From contig NZ_CP135996.1 of assembly GCF_029211325.2 (NCBI RefSeq), positions 1,736,001-1,800,000 of the forward strand: a DNA stretch of 64,000 nt, written 5' to 3'. A program made the position numbers and the translations under genes. This DNA comes from Caproicibacterium argilliputei (GTDB lineage Bacteria > Bacillota > Clostridia > Oscillospirales > Acutalibacteraceae). Positions 16,231 to 24,801 of the stretch are shown here, one piece after another; within the stretch, counting starts at the first letter, position 1, and each line of letters opens with the position of its first letter. The notes beneath the pieces are model-generated. The model made no database searches, was not told the DNA's origin, and saw only the letters and a program-made list of their open reading frames with translations.

Positions 16231-17280
16231 ATGCGTGTAACGAACCGTTCCACAACCCGCAATTATTTAAAATACATCAATAACGCACTGAACAAGCAGC
16301 AGGAAACGATGGATCAGATCGACTCCGGCTACCGCGTAAAAAGCATTTCAGACGATGTTGCCTCCGGCGTGCAAAATATGAACACCAAGGCGCAACTCTA
16401 TAAAACCAACGTTTACAAATCAAATGTTGACAGCATCAACGACAGTCTGAGCACAGTTGAAAGCACCATGACCGAAATGCATGACCTGTTTACGCAGCTT
16501 GACACCAACCTGACTAAAGCCTCCACAGAAAGCACCTCTACAACCTCACGTAAAGTTTACGGTCAGCAGTTTGAAAGTGTCAAAACGGAACTGCTGCAGC
16601 TGCTGAATACGCAGAACAACGGCAAGTATCTGTACGGCGGCAGCAACAACTCCAGCGCGCCGTTTACCACCGACACAGACGGGAATCTGGTTTACAACGG
16701 GATTCCCGTGGCGGATATTCAGCAGCGCTCTGACGGCAGCTATTATTATCTGGATCAAAACAACAACAATCAGCCGACTGATGTTCCTATGAATGATAAA
16801 GTTTATATGGACATCGGGCTTGGCATCCGTATGACCGGTTCCAGCGTTGACCCGCAGACCGCTTTTGACGTTTCCTACTCCGGTCCCGACATTCTGGGCT
16901 TTGGCACCACATCCAGCGGCCAGCAAAACAATCTGTTTAACGTCATTAATCAGATTACGAAGGTGCTTAATAACGCAAGCGACAGTACGACGACTTCCGA
17001 TACGGCGCAGCTGACGGATCTCGGCAAGCAGCTGAAAACCATGAGTGACAGTTTTCTGACGCAAATTACGGATATCGGCGCAAAGTCTAAATTTTTAACC
17101 ACCATTTCGGATCGTTTGGAAGACACCGCAGATACACTGGACAAAAAAATGAGCAGCTTGGTCGGAACAGACAGCTCTCAGGCCGCAATTGATCAGGCGA
17201 CCAACACCGCCGTTGTAAACGCGCTTTACCGGATGGGCAGTTCTGTTATTCCCACCTCTTTGATGGACTTTTTGAAGTAA
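16231..17280 (+). CDS. flgL: Flagellar hook-associated protein 3, FlgL
   Basis: FlgL is the second junction protein and a flagellin relative. The 349-residue protein has the flagellin-like N-terminus (RVTNRSTTRNYLKYINNAL, then SGYRVKSISDDVASG) and a C-terminal helix (QAAIDQATNTAVVNALYRMG). LYGGSNNSSAPF is the usual FlgL mid-motif. ATG at 16231 follows AGAAAGG by 10 bases. Confidence 0.93.
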   Translation: MRVTNRSTTRNYLKYINNALNKQQETMDQIDSGYRVKSISDDVASGVQNMNTKAQLYKTNVYKSNVDSINDSLSTVESTMTEMHDLFTQLDTNLTKASTESTSTTSRKVYGQQFESVKTELLQLLNTQNNGKYLYGGSNNSSAPFTTDTDGNLVYNGIPVADIQQRSDGSYYYLDQNNNNQPTDVPMNDKVYMDIGLGIRMTGSSVDPQTAFDVSYSGPDILGFGTTSSGQQNNLFNVINQITKVLNNASDSTTTSDTAQLTDLGKQLKTMSDSFLTQITDIGAKSKFLTTISDRLEDTADTLDKKMSSLVGTDSSQAAIDQATNTAVVNALYRMGSSVIPTSLMDFLK

Positions 17281-17340
17281 TTTGATGCTGTGTTGTTTTG
17301 AAATTTTCTGAAAATTTCAAAGAAAGGAAAAGGCCTTGTT

Positions 17341-17946
17341 ATGCAGCTATTATCCATTCATACCATTCCGCTTCGCTATGAAATCCACTGTGAGCCTGCC
17401 CGTCTTGAAATGAAAGACGCTTCGGCGCAGCCGGTTGCATCTGCAAAAACACAAAGTCCAAAACTGACACAGCATCTTGCACAGTCCCAAATTCAGATGG
17501 ACGGCTATGAAATGCGAAAGGCCTTTGGACTTTTGAATAATACGGATTTTGCCAAAAGCCGTGCGGATGACGGCGTGCAGAATATTCAGGACGTTACGCA
17601 AAACAATGTGGATGTCGGCAAGCAACTTTCCCATATTGAAAAGGGCGTTACCATCAGTGACATTGTGAAACAAAAGGCGCTTCAGCAGCCTACATATGTA
17701 ACTGTTTTTCTGCCAAACGGCGGCACCAAAATTTCCTGGACACCTGCACAGGCAGAGAACCAATACGATGCCGGCTCCACGTCGTATGACTGGGAAACCA
17801 ACCGACCGGAATATACCTATATTCCCGGTTCGTTTTCCATGAAAATCACGCAGTGGCCGCGCGTGGAGATTGAATATCTGGGTGGATTCAGCTATGTTCC
17901 CCCTTCGGCGAATCCAGACTACGAGGAAGAAATAACAGCGGAATAA
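17341..17946 (+). CDS. DUF6470 family protein (YviE-like)
   Basis: A 201-residue protein with the opening pattern LLSIHTIPLRYEIHCEPARL, typical of the DUF6470/YviE proteins coded between flgL and fliW in Bacillus and clostridia. Internal features are KAFGLLNNTDFA and the C-terminal GSFSMKITQWPRVEIEYLGG. The function is unknown; it is consistently linked with flagella. The IS remnant starts four bases after its stop codon. Confidence 0.8.
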   Translation: MQLLSIHTIPLRYEIHCEPARLEMKDASAQPVASAKTQSPKLTQHLAQSQIQMDGYEMRKAFGLLNNTDFAKSRADDGVQNIQDVTQNNVDVGKQLSHIEKGVTISDIVKQKALQQPTYVTVFLPNGGTKISWTPAQAENQYDAGSTSYDWETNRPEYTYIPGSFSMKITQWPRVEIEYLGGFSYVPPSANPDYEEEITAE

Positions 17947-17950
17947 AGAA

Positions 17951-18130
17951 AATGAACTGCACCCTTTTAGTTAGACAGTATGATATACTGAAATAACTAA
18001 AGGGGTGTTTTTATATGCCAAAAGGAATACCAAACAAACGCTATACGCCGGAATTCAAGGTTATGGTAGTGGAAACGATGCGTAAGGAGAAGTTAAGCTA
18101 CTGTGAAGCCGCGCGGCTTTTTGCGTTCAA
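17951..18130 (+). mobile_element. IS3-family (IS150-type) 5' remnant
   Basis: The terminal sequence TGAACTGCACCC at 17951 is a typical IS3/IS150-type left end. At 18015 an ATG opens MPKGIPNKRYTPEFK, KEKLSYCEAARLF, the helix-turn-helix start of an OrfA. Homology stops after about 37 codons (near 18126), where the frame runs into unrelated sequence and stops at 18215. The rest of the element is missing, so this is a dead fragment lying between the DUF6470 gene and fliW. Confidence 0.75.
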
Positions 18131-18211
18131 AAACAATTTTCTTTCAAGTGCATCTCAAAAATTATCGGCACAAAAAAGCCCGGATTTATTTGCAAGTTTC
18201 ACAAATCCAGT

Positions 18212-18240
18212 TTGAATTTCCGCTGAAAATGCAGTATACT
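18212..18240 (+). promoter_or_regulatory. Sigma-A promoter of fliW-csrA
   Basis: TTGAAT at 18212-18217, 17-base spacer, TATACT at 18235-18240, about 70 bases ahead of the fliW ATG. This is a strong match to the housekeeping consensus. It gives fliW-csrA their own start downstream of the IS remnant. Confidence 0.7.
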
Positions 18241-18309
18241 GTAGATTAGAAACGAAATTTGAAATTTCGTGGAACAGAAAATTCGCGCAATCAGGAGTGT
18301 TTGAATTTT

Positions 18310-18750
18310 ATGGAAGCTTTGACGAGAGATTTTGGTGTTGTGAACTATCAGCAAAAAGATGTGATTGAGTTCTTGGAGCCGATTTTTGGATTCAACGAGT
18401 ACCGAAAGTTTATTCTGCTTTATGATGAAAAAATCGGGCCCCAATTTGCGTGGCTGCAGTCATTAGAAGCGCCGGAACTGTGCTTTATTCTGACTGACCC
18501 CAACATTGTGGACCCGACTTATAAAGGGAAAATTCCGGAGAGTGCGTGTGAACATACCGGCGAAAGTGTCTGTGAATGCTGGAATGTGACAGTGATTCCG
18601 GAGAATTTTTCAGATGCTACGGTCAATTTAAAAAGTCCAATTCTCATCGGACAAACCAGTCACAAGGCTGCGCAAGTGCTTCTGGATGCAGATTATCCGG
18701 TGCGCTGCCCCATTAAAAAGCAAGCAAAGGAGGGGACTGGTAAATGCTGA
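18310..18750 (+). CDS. fliW: Flagellar assembly factor FliW
   Basis: FliW binds flagellin and, when free, sequesters CsrA. The 146-residue protein has the family motifs IEFLEPIFGFNEYRKFILL, LQSLEAPELCFILTDP and the C-terminal NLKSPILIGQTSHKAAQVLL. ATG at 18310 has AGGAG upstream; a TTG 17 codons earlier gives a non-conserved extension. It overlaps csrA by seven bases, the classic FliW-CsrA pair. Confidence 0.93.
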   Translation: MEALTRDFGVVNYQQKDVIEFLEPIFGFNEYRKFILLYDEKIGPQFAWLQSLEAPELCFILTDPNIVDPTYKGKIPESACEHTGESVCECWNVTVIPENFSDATVNLKSPILIGQTSHKAAQVLLDADYPVRCPIKKQAKEGTGKC

Positions 18751-18986
18751 TTTTATCCCGCAGGCAAAACGAATCCCTGTTAATTGAAAGTTCTGACGGC
18801 GTCATTGAACTGGTTGTCACAGAAATCACTCCCGGGCAGGTACGGTTGGGTATTCAAGCGCCTCAGACCTGCAAAATTTTAAGAAAAGAACTGGCGCAGA
18901 CCATGCAGCATAACCGTATGGCCGCCGCAAAACCGCCCCGTACCGACCTGCGCAGCGCCATCAGCAACTTAAAAAATCAGGAATGA
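18744..18986 (+). CDS. csrA: Carbon storage/translation regulator CsrA
   Basis: CsrA is an RNA-binding repressor that blocks flagellin translation in Firmicutes. The 80-residue protein has the standard start MLILSRRQNESLLI and the RNA-binding end VRLGIQAPQTCKILRKEL. It ends ten bases into the convergent PilZ-like gene, so the two transcripts overlap tail to tail. AAAGGAGGGGACTGGTAA precedes ATG. Confidence 0.95.
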   Translation: MLILSRRQNESLLIESSDGVIELVVTEITPGQVRLGIQAPQTCKILRKELAQTMQHNRMAAAKPPRTDLRSAISNLKNQE

Positions 18987-19702
18987 GAGGCAGGCTCTTC
19001 CGTTTCTTTTCCATGTGCTTCTTCCTTGGGAAAAAAGCTGTTTTCCTGCTGGTTCATGTTGCGAACAAACTGATCCAGCGCCAAACGACGATCCGGCTCC
19101 ATTTCCTCAAAGGAGCAGCGATACATACAGCCTTTGCCAAAAGCAAATGCCTGGCTGATAAACAGCGGGAGGTCCCGAATCTCTTCCGGCAGCTGAAACG
19201 TTGCCCGGAAACGGTCGCCAATCTCAAAAATTTGATTGGAAGTAAACTCAAGCTGCCGGCCAGAGAGGGCACTGACCGTAATGGCGTAAACGCTTTCCGG
19301 CTCCTGCACCGGTTCCTGCTTCTTTTTCCTCCGAAAGGAAAAGCGCTTTTTCGGCGGCTGCGGCTCTCGCCGACGCTGTACCAACGTTAAGACTGCCGGA
19401 ATCTTCGTTTCAGAAAAATAGACATATTCAGAACCCGGCAGCAATCGGTCAGTGATTGACACCAGCCGAATCAGATTTTTATCAGAAATAAAGACTTCGC
19501 CTGTAAAAAGATGAATTTCTTTTCCTTCAAAAATTCTGGCAACCTGCAGGTTTGTACCCATGCGATACATCGGCACAAAGTCGCTGGAGAAGTCAATTGA
19601 CCGGCTTTCCGCAAAAACGGTCGCTTCTCCCTCTGCCAAAACTTTTTCGCTCATATCCTTGAGCACCGCCGGAAATCCTCTTCTGCCTTTTGTTTCGTGC
19701 AT
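18977..19702 (-). CDS. PilZ-like protein
   Basis: A 241-residue protein of two parts joined by a basic stretch (KKRFSFRRKKKQ, about 117-128). The C-terminal part (FTSNQIFEIGDRFRATFQL, then LDQFVRNMNQQ) looks like a PilZ beta-barrel with its final helix. The classical RxxxR and DxSxxG c-di-GMP motifs are not clear. The N-terminal half resembles the YcgR-N type. I prefer ATG at 19702 because AGGAGG lies 11 bases upstream; the longer frame starts at 19726. If the PilZ reading is right, it is a flagellar brake-type protein. Confidence 0.5.
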   Translation of the reverse strand: MHETKGRRGFPAVLKDMSEKVLAEGEATVFAESRSIDFSSDFVPMYRMGTNLQVARIFEGKEIHLFTGEVFISDKNLIRLVSITDRLLPGSEYVYFSETKIPAVLTLVQRRREPQPPKKRFSFRRKKKQEPVQEPESVYAITVSALSGRQLEFTSNQIFEIGDRFRATFQLPEEIRDLPLFISQAFAFGKGCMYRCSFEEMEPDRRLALDQFVRNMNQQENSFFPKEEAHGKETEEPASHS

Positions 19703-19761
19703 TTGCTTTAAGTCCTCCTCTTGCATTTCCGCATGCCGCAGCAGGCTTCTTTGCTATCTCT

Positions 19762-19790
19762 ATTATAATACAATTTGTACCATTTGAACA
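19762..19790 (-). promoter_or_regulatory. Possible sigma-A promoter of the PilZ-like gene
   Basis: On the minus strand TGTTCA (19785-19790), 17-base spacer, TATAAT (19762-19767). The -10 is perfect, the -35 weak. Confidence 0.45.
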
Positions 19791-19870
19791 GTACCGGGCA
19801 GAAGTTTTCCCTCTGGGAGCGGCTGCTCTGCAATGTGCGAACAACTTTTCCAAACAGAAAGGGGTATTTT

Positions 19871-20341
19871 ATGTCCACCAATCAAATGATTCTTCTTTTG
19901 CAGAAAAAGACCGAGCTGTTTACCGCATTTCTGCAGATCACCGAAGAAATGTGCAGCGGTTCTCCCGAACTGCTTGCGTCCAACATGGAAAAGCGTCTAG
20001 CACTGCAAAAGCAAATTGAGGCTGTTGACCGAACGCTTTCGCCGCTGCTGCAGAAAGACCCGCAGGCTGGCGCGGCTGCCGCTATGCAGTGCAACTACGG
20101 CGGTCTGGATGCCGAATACGCGGCGGTTTATGATGCCGCATTTCAGCTGCATGGGATTCTTACCATCATTCAGTCTTTGGAGCCACACGTCAAACTGCGC
20201 TTGCAGCAGGAGCGCGACCGGCTGCTGGAAAAAATCGAGCAAACGCAGAAATCCCCCGCCGCCGCCGCCAGCCGCTACTACCAGTCGGCTCATATGCAGC
20301 CGCTGTTTTCGCCGCACGGCTCCTCGTTTGGAAAAGCATAA
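19871..20341 (+). CDS. Helical protein, possible flagellar chaperone (FliT/FlgN-like)
   Basis: A 156-residue, helix-rich protein I do not recognise firmly. It opens MSTNQMILLLQKKTELFTAF and carries a leucine-rich segment LQQERDRLLEKIEQTQ in its second half. Length, helicity and position just before fliD match small export chaperones such as FliT. ATG at 19871 has AAAGGGG upstream; the longer frame from 19775 has no ribosome site. Confidence 0.5.
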   Translation: MSTNQMILLLQKKTELFTAFLQITEEMCSGSPELLASNMEKRLALQKQIEAVDRTLSPLLQKDPQAGAAAAMQCNYGGLDAEYAAVYDAAFQLHGILTIIQSLEPHVKLRLQQERDRLLEKIEQTQKSPAAAASRYYQSAHMQPLFSPHGSSFGKA

Positions 20342-20382
20342 ATTCGCACGGAAAAAGCACTTTTTCTTTTCCGTTTGTCGTT

Positions 20383-20409
20383 TCAATCTTTCCTCCTGCC
20401 TGCGATAAT
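20383..20409 (+). promoter_or_regulatory. Possible sigma-28-like promoter of fliD
   Basis: TCAA, 16 bases, CGATAAT followed by AAA, the same layout as ahead of flgM. It lies about 70 bases before the fliD start. The shared ten bases CGATAATAAA at two late flagellar genes support a common sigma factor. Confidence 0.45.
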
Positions 20410-20482
20410 AAAGAATGAGGGTTCCTTTTGGAGCGCACTTTGTATACTTCATATGACTTTTCAGTAAAGGAGATTGATTGCG

Positions 20483-22825
20483 ATGAGCGATATTACCACA
20501 TCCAGTACATACAGCGTCGGCACGAAAAGCTACAGCAATAACGGACTTTCCAGTCTGGTTTCCGGCATGGACACGGACTCGATGGTGAAAAAGCTGCTTT
20601 CTGGCACGCAGACCAAAATTGATAAGCAGGGACAGGCCAAGCAGGTGCTGGAATGGAAGCAGAATATGTACCGCGACATCATCACTTCCATCAATAAATT
20701 TCAGAGCACCTATTTTGACACATCGTTTGACTCCACCTTAAAAACCAATCTGGCAAGTTCTGATTTCTTTAACACCATGGCTTCCACCAGCAGTTCGGGC
20801 GCTGTGAAAATCACCGGTGCTTCTTCTGATGCGCTGACCGGCGACATGAGCGTGCAAGTCACGCAACTTGCCAAAGCTGCATCAATCACGAACAGCGGCT
20901 TGACGAGCAGTTCCGATGTTACAAGCACCATTGCGTTAACAGACAGCGATCTACTTAAAAACTTTGAAGCGCGTACAGTTAACATTAAAGTTGGCGATGA
21001 TACTACAGGGACTACAATTGATTTGGCTGGGATTGCCAACACTACCGACTTGGTAAACAAACTAAACGACAGCCTAAGTGCTAAAAATGTTACAGCAAAG
21101 CTGACAAACACCGGTACACTCTCTTTTACTTCTGCTAATAATGAAAAAATTGATATTAGCGGAACCGACTACGGTCTCTCGACACTCGGTCTTTCCAGTG
21201 AAACAACATCAAAGGATGTTACAGAGACCTCCTCTACCACGAGTAACGGAACAACGACTACAAGTTCGACAACAACGCAGGTTTTAACCGCTGCTACTTC
21301 CCCGAACACTGCGGCAAAAATGAGCTTCAGCATCACCATGAACGGCGTCACCAAACAGATTGATGTGGACCCAACCACGGATGGGAACGGTACGCAAACA
21401 ATCACTGCCGACGCAGTTAAAAAAGCTTTGGCACAGAGCATTGCAAAAGCCTATGGCGGTACAGTGGATACCGACTATAACGTTACCGGCGGTTATTTGA
21501 ATTTAACAATGAATGCAGACAGCACATTCACGTTAACGGCTTCTGACCTTGCCTCCTCGACTACAAATGGGAACAAGATGGCATCGCAGTTTACTATCAC
21601 CGGGGCCTCTTCCAGTAAGCTGGGAATCACCCCCGGCACAAGCAACCGGCTCAGCACCGATGCTACGTTAGACGCCATCACCAATCATAAAGATGGTACC
21701 ACAACTTCAACAGGCTACACTTCAACAAACACCTATGCTTTCACAATCAATGGGCATGACTTCAGTTTTAAGGGCGATGTTTCACTCTATACCGTCATGA
21801 ACGCCGTCAACAACAGCAACTGCGGCGCAACCATGAGTTACTCTTCCCTCTCCGACACCTTCAAGCTGGAGTCAAATTCCACCGGCTCCGGATACTCGCT
21901 TACTACCAACGAAGATTCCAGCCAAAATAGCGGAAAAAATGATTTGCTTGCAACCCTGTTAGGTGGAAATTCTGTTGTTCAAGGTCAAGACGCTAAGGCC
22001 ACGGTGGTTTCCAATGGTGTCAGCACCGACATTGTCCGTAGCAGCAACAGTATCACCGTTGACGGTGTCAGCATGGAACTGACAAAAGTTTCCGATACAG
22101 CCGCCACCATTTCTACTTCACGCGATACGGACAGTATTGTAAAAACAGTCAAGCAGTTTGTGGAGGATTACAATACTCTGATTACGGCGCTGCGCGACAA
22201 AACCGACGAAGATGCCACCTACAAAGACTACGCCCCGCTGACCGACGAGCAAAAAGAAGACATGAAGGACAGCGAAATCACCGCGTGGACAGAGAAAGCA
22301 AAAACCGGTCTGCTGCGCAATGATGAAAGCATTACGAGTTTTCTGAACAGTATGCGTTCCGCGCTGTACACAAAGCCGGCGAACTCCAACTTTGCGCTGT
22401 ACGACATCGGCATTGAAACGGAGTCTTACAGTTCCGGAGACAGTTCTATCGGCACGCTGACCTTTGATGAAACCGCCTTCCGCAAAGCACTGGCAGATGA
22501 CCCACAGTCTGTGACCAACTTGTTTACCGACAGCCAGTCCGGCATTGCATATCAACTAAGCAAAATTTGCGACAGCACCGCTAAAGTCAGCCTGACCAGC
22601 CCTGGTTCACTGGTACAGATTGCCGGTGTTTCCATCAAGTCCTGGTCGGCAAAAAATAATGATATTTACAATCAAATCAAAGATATAGACGATAAAATCA
22701 CCGATTTGAAAGAAAAATATGACGACGAAAAGACACGGTACTGGGACGAGTTCAACAACATGGAAACGGCACTTTCCACTTACAGCAGCCAATCCAGCTG
22801 GCTGACTTCCCAATTCAGTTCTTGA
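20483..22825 (+). CDS. fliD: Filament cap protein FliD
   Basis: FliD (HAP2) caps the filament and folds incoming flagellin. The 780-residue protein has the N-terminal FliD domain (GLSSLVSGMDTDSMVKKLL, QVLEWKQNMYRDI). The C-terminal domain has FVEDYNTLI, SIGTLTFDETAFRKALADD and a terminal coiled coil DKITDLKEKYDDEKTRYWDE. The large Ser/Thr-rich middle (about 200-530) makes it longer than the usual 450-550 residues. AAAGGAGA precedes ATG at 20483. fliS follows at once. Confidence 0.94.
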   Translation: MSDITTSSTYSVGTKSYSNNGLSSLVSGMDTDSMVKKLLSGTQTKIDKQGQAKQVLEWKQNMYRDIITSINKFQSTYFDTSFDSTLKTNLASSDFFNTMASTSSSGAVKITGASSDALTGDMSVQVTQLAKAASITNSGLTSSSDVTSTIALTDSDLLKNFEARTVNIKVGDDTTGTTIDLAGIANTTDLVNKLNDSLSAKNVTAKLTNTGTLSFTSANNEKIDISGTDYGLSTLGLSSETTSKDVTETSSTTSNGTTTTSSTTTQVLTAATSPNTAAKMSFSITMNGVTKQIDVDPTTDGNGTQTITADAVKKALAQSIAKAYGGTVDTDYNVTGGYLNLTMNADSTFTLTASDLASSTTNGNKMASQFTITGASSSKLGITPGTSNRLSTDATLDAITNHKDGTTTSTGYTSTNTYAFTINGHDFSFKGDVSLYTVMNAVNNSNCGATMSYSSLSDTFKLESNSTGSGYSLTTNEDSSQNSGKNDLLATLLGGNSVVQGQDAKATVVSNGVSTDIVRSSNSITVDGVSMELTKVSDTAATISTSRDTDSIVKTVKQFVEDYNTLITALRDKTDEDATYKDYAPLTDEQKEDMKDSEITAWTEKAKTGLLRNDESITSFLNSMRSALYTKPANSNFALYDIGIETESYSSGDSSIGTLTFDETAFRKALADDPQSVTNLFTDSQSGIAYQLSKICDSTAKVSLTSPGSLVQIAGVSIKSWSAKNNDIYNQIKDIDDKITDLKEKYDDEKTRYWDEFNNMETALSTYSSQSSWLTSQFSS

Positions 22826-22856
22826 TGACAGAAAACGTTAAAAAGAGGTGACTGCT

Positions 22857-23258
22857 TTGCCAATCAATCCTTATGAGGCGTATCAGCAGAAAAGTGTCAT
22901 GACCATGACGCCGGGCGAAATGCTTTCTAAGCTTTACGACAAGGTGATTAAAGAGCTTTCCGCTGCCAAACTCAACATTGAAAAACAGGACGTGCACCTT
23001 TACGGTGCCATAGACACCTCCCTGCAAAAAGCGCAGACGGTGTTAAATTACTTAAAAACAACGCTGGACTTTCGATATGACGTTGCAAAAAATCTGGATT
23101 TGATGTATGATTATTTCATACGTCAAATCATGCAGGCGTACGTTCACAAAGACGTTGCGCCGCTGGAAGAAATTATTCCAATGATTGCAGGTTTGCAGGA
23201 AACTTACGAAAAAGCAGACAAGCTTTCCCGCAATGTAACCAACAGCAGAGAAGCTTAA
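22857..23258 (+). CDS. fliS: Flagellin chaperone FliS
   Basis: FliS binds the flagellin C-terminus and prevents premature polymerisation. The 133-residue reading has the family opening PINPYEAYQQKSVMTMTPG, then LYDKVIKELSAAKLNIE and LDLMYDYFIRQIMQA. I take TTG at 22857 as start (AGAGGTG upstream) since FliS proteins normally begin close to NPYxxYQ. GTG at 22848 is the alternative. Flagellin itself is not in this window. Confidence 0.92.
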   Translation: MPINPYEAYQQKSVMTMTPGEMLSKLYDKVIKELSAAKLNIEKQDVHLYGAIDTSLQKAQTVLNYLKTTLDFRYDVAKNLDLMYDYFIRQIMQAYVHKDVAPLEEIIPMIAGLQETYEKADKLSRNVTNSREA

Positions 23259-23288
23259 CGCTTCTGTCTGCGAAAGTGAGGGATTTCA

Positions 23289-23657
23289 TTGCTTTTTGAC
23301 ACAAAAACGTTCCATGCACTGGAAGGCGGGCTGAATGCTTCCTGGCTGCAGCAGCAGGTTGTTTCGCAGAACCTTTCCAACTTGGAAACGCCCAATTACA
23401 AAACCAAAAGCGTTCAGTTTCAAGACCTGCTGAACAAAAATATGCAGGGCTCATCCGCAACGTCCGGTGACTATGCATTTCAGACTAGCGTCAACACCGA
23501 AGACAACACCAACAACCGTCTGGATGAAAACAACGTGGACAGCGACGAGCAAAGCATGGAGCTGTATAAAAGTTATGTGCAGTACTCCTACCTGACCAGT
23601 AAGATGAATTCACAATTCAGCAACTTCAAATATGTGGTTACCAACGCATTTAAGTAA
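23289..23657 (+). CDS. flgB: Flagellar basal-body rod protein FlgB
   Basis: FlgB is a proximal rod subunit. The 122-residue protein has the motif LQQQVVSQNLSNLETPNYKT near the N-terminus and the C-terminal helix MELYKSYVQYSYLTSKMNSQ. The start is TTG at 23289 with GAGGG six bases upstream. In many clostridia flgB-flgC precede fliE; here they sit at the end of the late cluster. Confidence 0.9.
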   Translation: MLFDTKTFHALEGGLNASWLQQQVVSQNLSNLETPNYKTKSVQFQDLLNKNMQGSSATSGDYAFQTSVNTEDNTNNRLDENNVDSDEQSMELYKSYVQYSYLTSKMNSQFSNFKYVVTNAFK

Positions 23658-23669
23658 GGAGGTGCTAAG

Positions 23670-24119
23670 ATGGCTTTTCTCGGCTCGATGGATATTGCTG
23701 GCAGTGCACTGACCGCCGAGCGGTACCGCATGAACACCATTATGCAGAATATTTCCAACGCGAATATTCCGGCTGAAAAGGGCAAGGAACCCTACCGCCG
23801 CAAGCAGTTGGTACTTCAGGAGCGCCCCCTGTCATTTCAGGAATCGCTGCAGGATGCCCAAAACACACTGGATACCGGAAAAAGTGGCGGCGTTCAGGTT
23901 GATAAGATTGTGGAAAGCGACCGCGACTTTAAGTCTGTTTACGACCCGGACAATCCGAACGCGAATGACGAAGGGTATGTGCTGTACCCGAATGTAGACA
24001 CCACAGAGGAACGTGTTGATTTGCTGGCTGCCTCTAACGCCTACTCAACCAACCTGACTGCACTTAATGTTGTAAAAGCAATGGCGATGAAAGCGCTGTC
24101 GATTGGCGGAAATTCCTGA
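23670..24119 (+). CDS. flgC: Flagellar basal-body rod protein FlgC
   Basis: FlgC is the second rod subunit in the pair. The 149-residue protein has GSALTAERYRMNTIMQNISN and the C-terminal VLYPNVDTTEERVDLLAASN, typical of FlgC. It follows flgB by 12 bases. An intrinsic terminator lies about 25 bases after its stop codon. Confidence 0.93.
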   Translation: MAFLGSMDIAGSALTAERYRMNTIMQNISNANIPAEKGKEPYRRKQLVLQERPLSFQESLQDAQNTLDTGKSGGVQVDKIVESDRDFKSVYDPDNPNANDEGYVLYPNVDTTEERVDLLAASNAYSTNLTALNVVKAMAMKALSIGGNS

Positions 24120-24144
24120 TTAGAAACCATTGACTGAACGAGAG

Positions 24145-24173
24145 CAGGCGGACCACCTGGTCTGCCTGTTTTC
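24145..24173 (+). terminator. Intrinsic terminator after flgC
   Basis: A 10-bp stem (24145-24154 with 59-68, including one G-U pair) with a four-base loop, followed by TTTTC. It closes the flgB-flgC unit. Confidence 0.7.
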
Positions 24174-24223
24174 TTGTGCCGTTATGCGGTTTCGTTCCTG
24201 ATCAAACAAAGGAGGTCTGCTGT

Positions 24224-24712
24224 TTGCAGTACATGGATACAGAATATTTTTCGCAGCGCATTCAGTGCTCCCGTAACGACAAGCAGGAATGCCTGCAGAC
24301 CGTTTATATTATGGCTGAATTCGCCTTTGTCACACACGGAGGGGGCAACCAGGCTGTCGATAACTTTTTAGTCAGCAAACAAGTGCACAAAATGGGACCT
24401 TTCCTGGAAAACGCGATACAGCTGTATATGGACGCAAAGTCAGTGGACCATCTGCGAACAGTACTTTACAACAGTATTATTTGCTCCAATCTGATGAGTG
24501 GCCCGCAGTTTTTAAGTGCGGTAATTATCACAGAGGTTTTAGCCTCGTTGTTGGAGAAAGAAGATATCGATTATATTTTCACCTTCTTAGTGCCCTCTTT
24601 TTTCGGCATCGATTTTGAAAATGAAGCCCGCCAAGCCTTTCAAAACTACCGCCGTATGTCTCTTTTACGTCGCCATAGCCAAGAAGGCGACACAGATGAA
24701 GTTGGTTCCTAA
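24224..24712 (+). CDS. Uncharacterised protein downstream of flgC
   Basis: About 162 residues, not recognised. It opens MQYMDTEYFSQRIQC, contains EFAFVTHGGGNQAVDNFLVS and a helical hydrophobic half (SAVIITEVLASLLEKEDIDY, FLVPSFFGIDFENEARQAF), without clear membrane spans. The TTG at 24224 has a strong GGAGGT seven bases upstream, preferred over ATG 24233. It lies between a terminator after flgC and a bidirectional terminator, so it may be a single-gene transcript. The location suggests a motility link. Confidence 0.55.
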   Translation: MQYMDTEYFSQRIQCSRNDKQECLQTVYIMAEFAFVTHGGGNQAVDNFLVSKQVHKMGPFLENAIQLYMDAKSVDHLRTVLYNSIICSNLMSGPQFLSAVIITEVLASLLEKEDIDYIFTFLVPSFFGIDFENEARQAFQNYRRMSLLRRHSQEGDTDEVGS

Positions 24713-24730
24713 AAAAAGTTTACTATACAG

Positions 24731-24780
24731 AAAAGGCTCGTTCAAACGGTACCGCATCCGCTTGAACGAGCCTTTTCTCT
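24731..24780. terminator. Bidirectional intrinsic terminator
   Basis: A perfect 15-bp stem (24731-24745 with 24762-24776) with A-run on one side and T-rich tract on the other. It serves both the plus-strand gene ending at 24712 and the minus-strand EAL-HDOD gene ending at 24802. Confidence 0.85.
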
Positions 24781-24801
24781 TTTGCAGCTTGTTTAATAAG
24801 T

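Noticed and set aside
20342..20382. Possible terminator before fliD (GAAAAAGC/CTTTTTC)
   Set aside because: Weak AT stem without clear structure; not enough to call.
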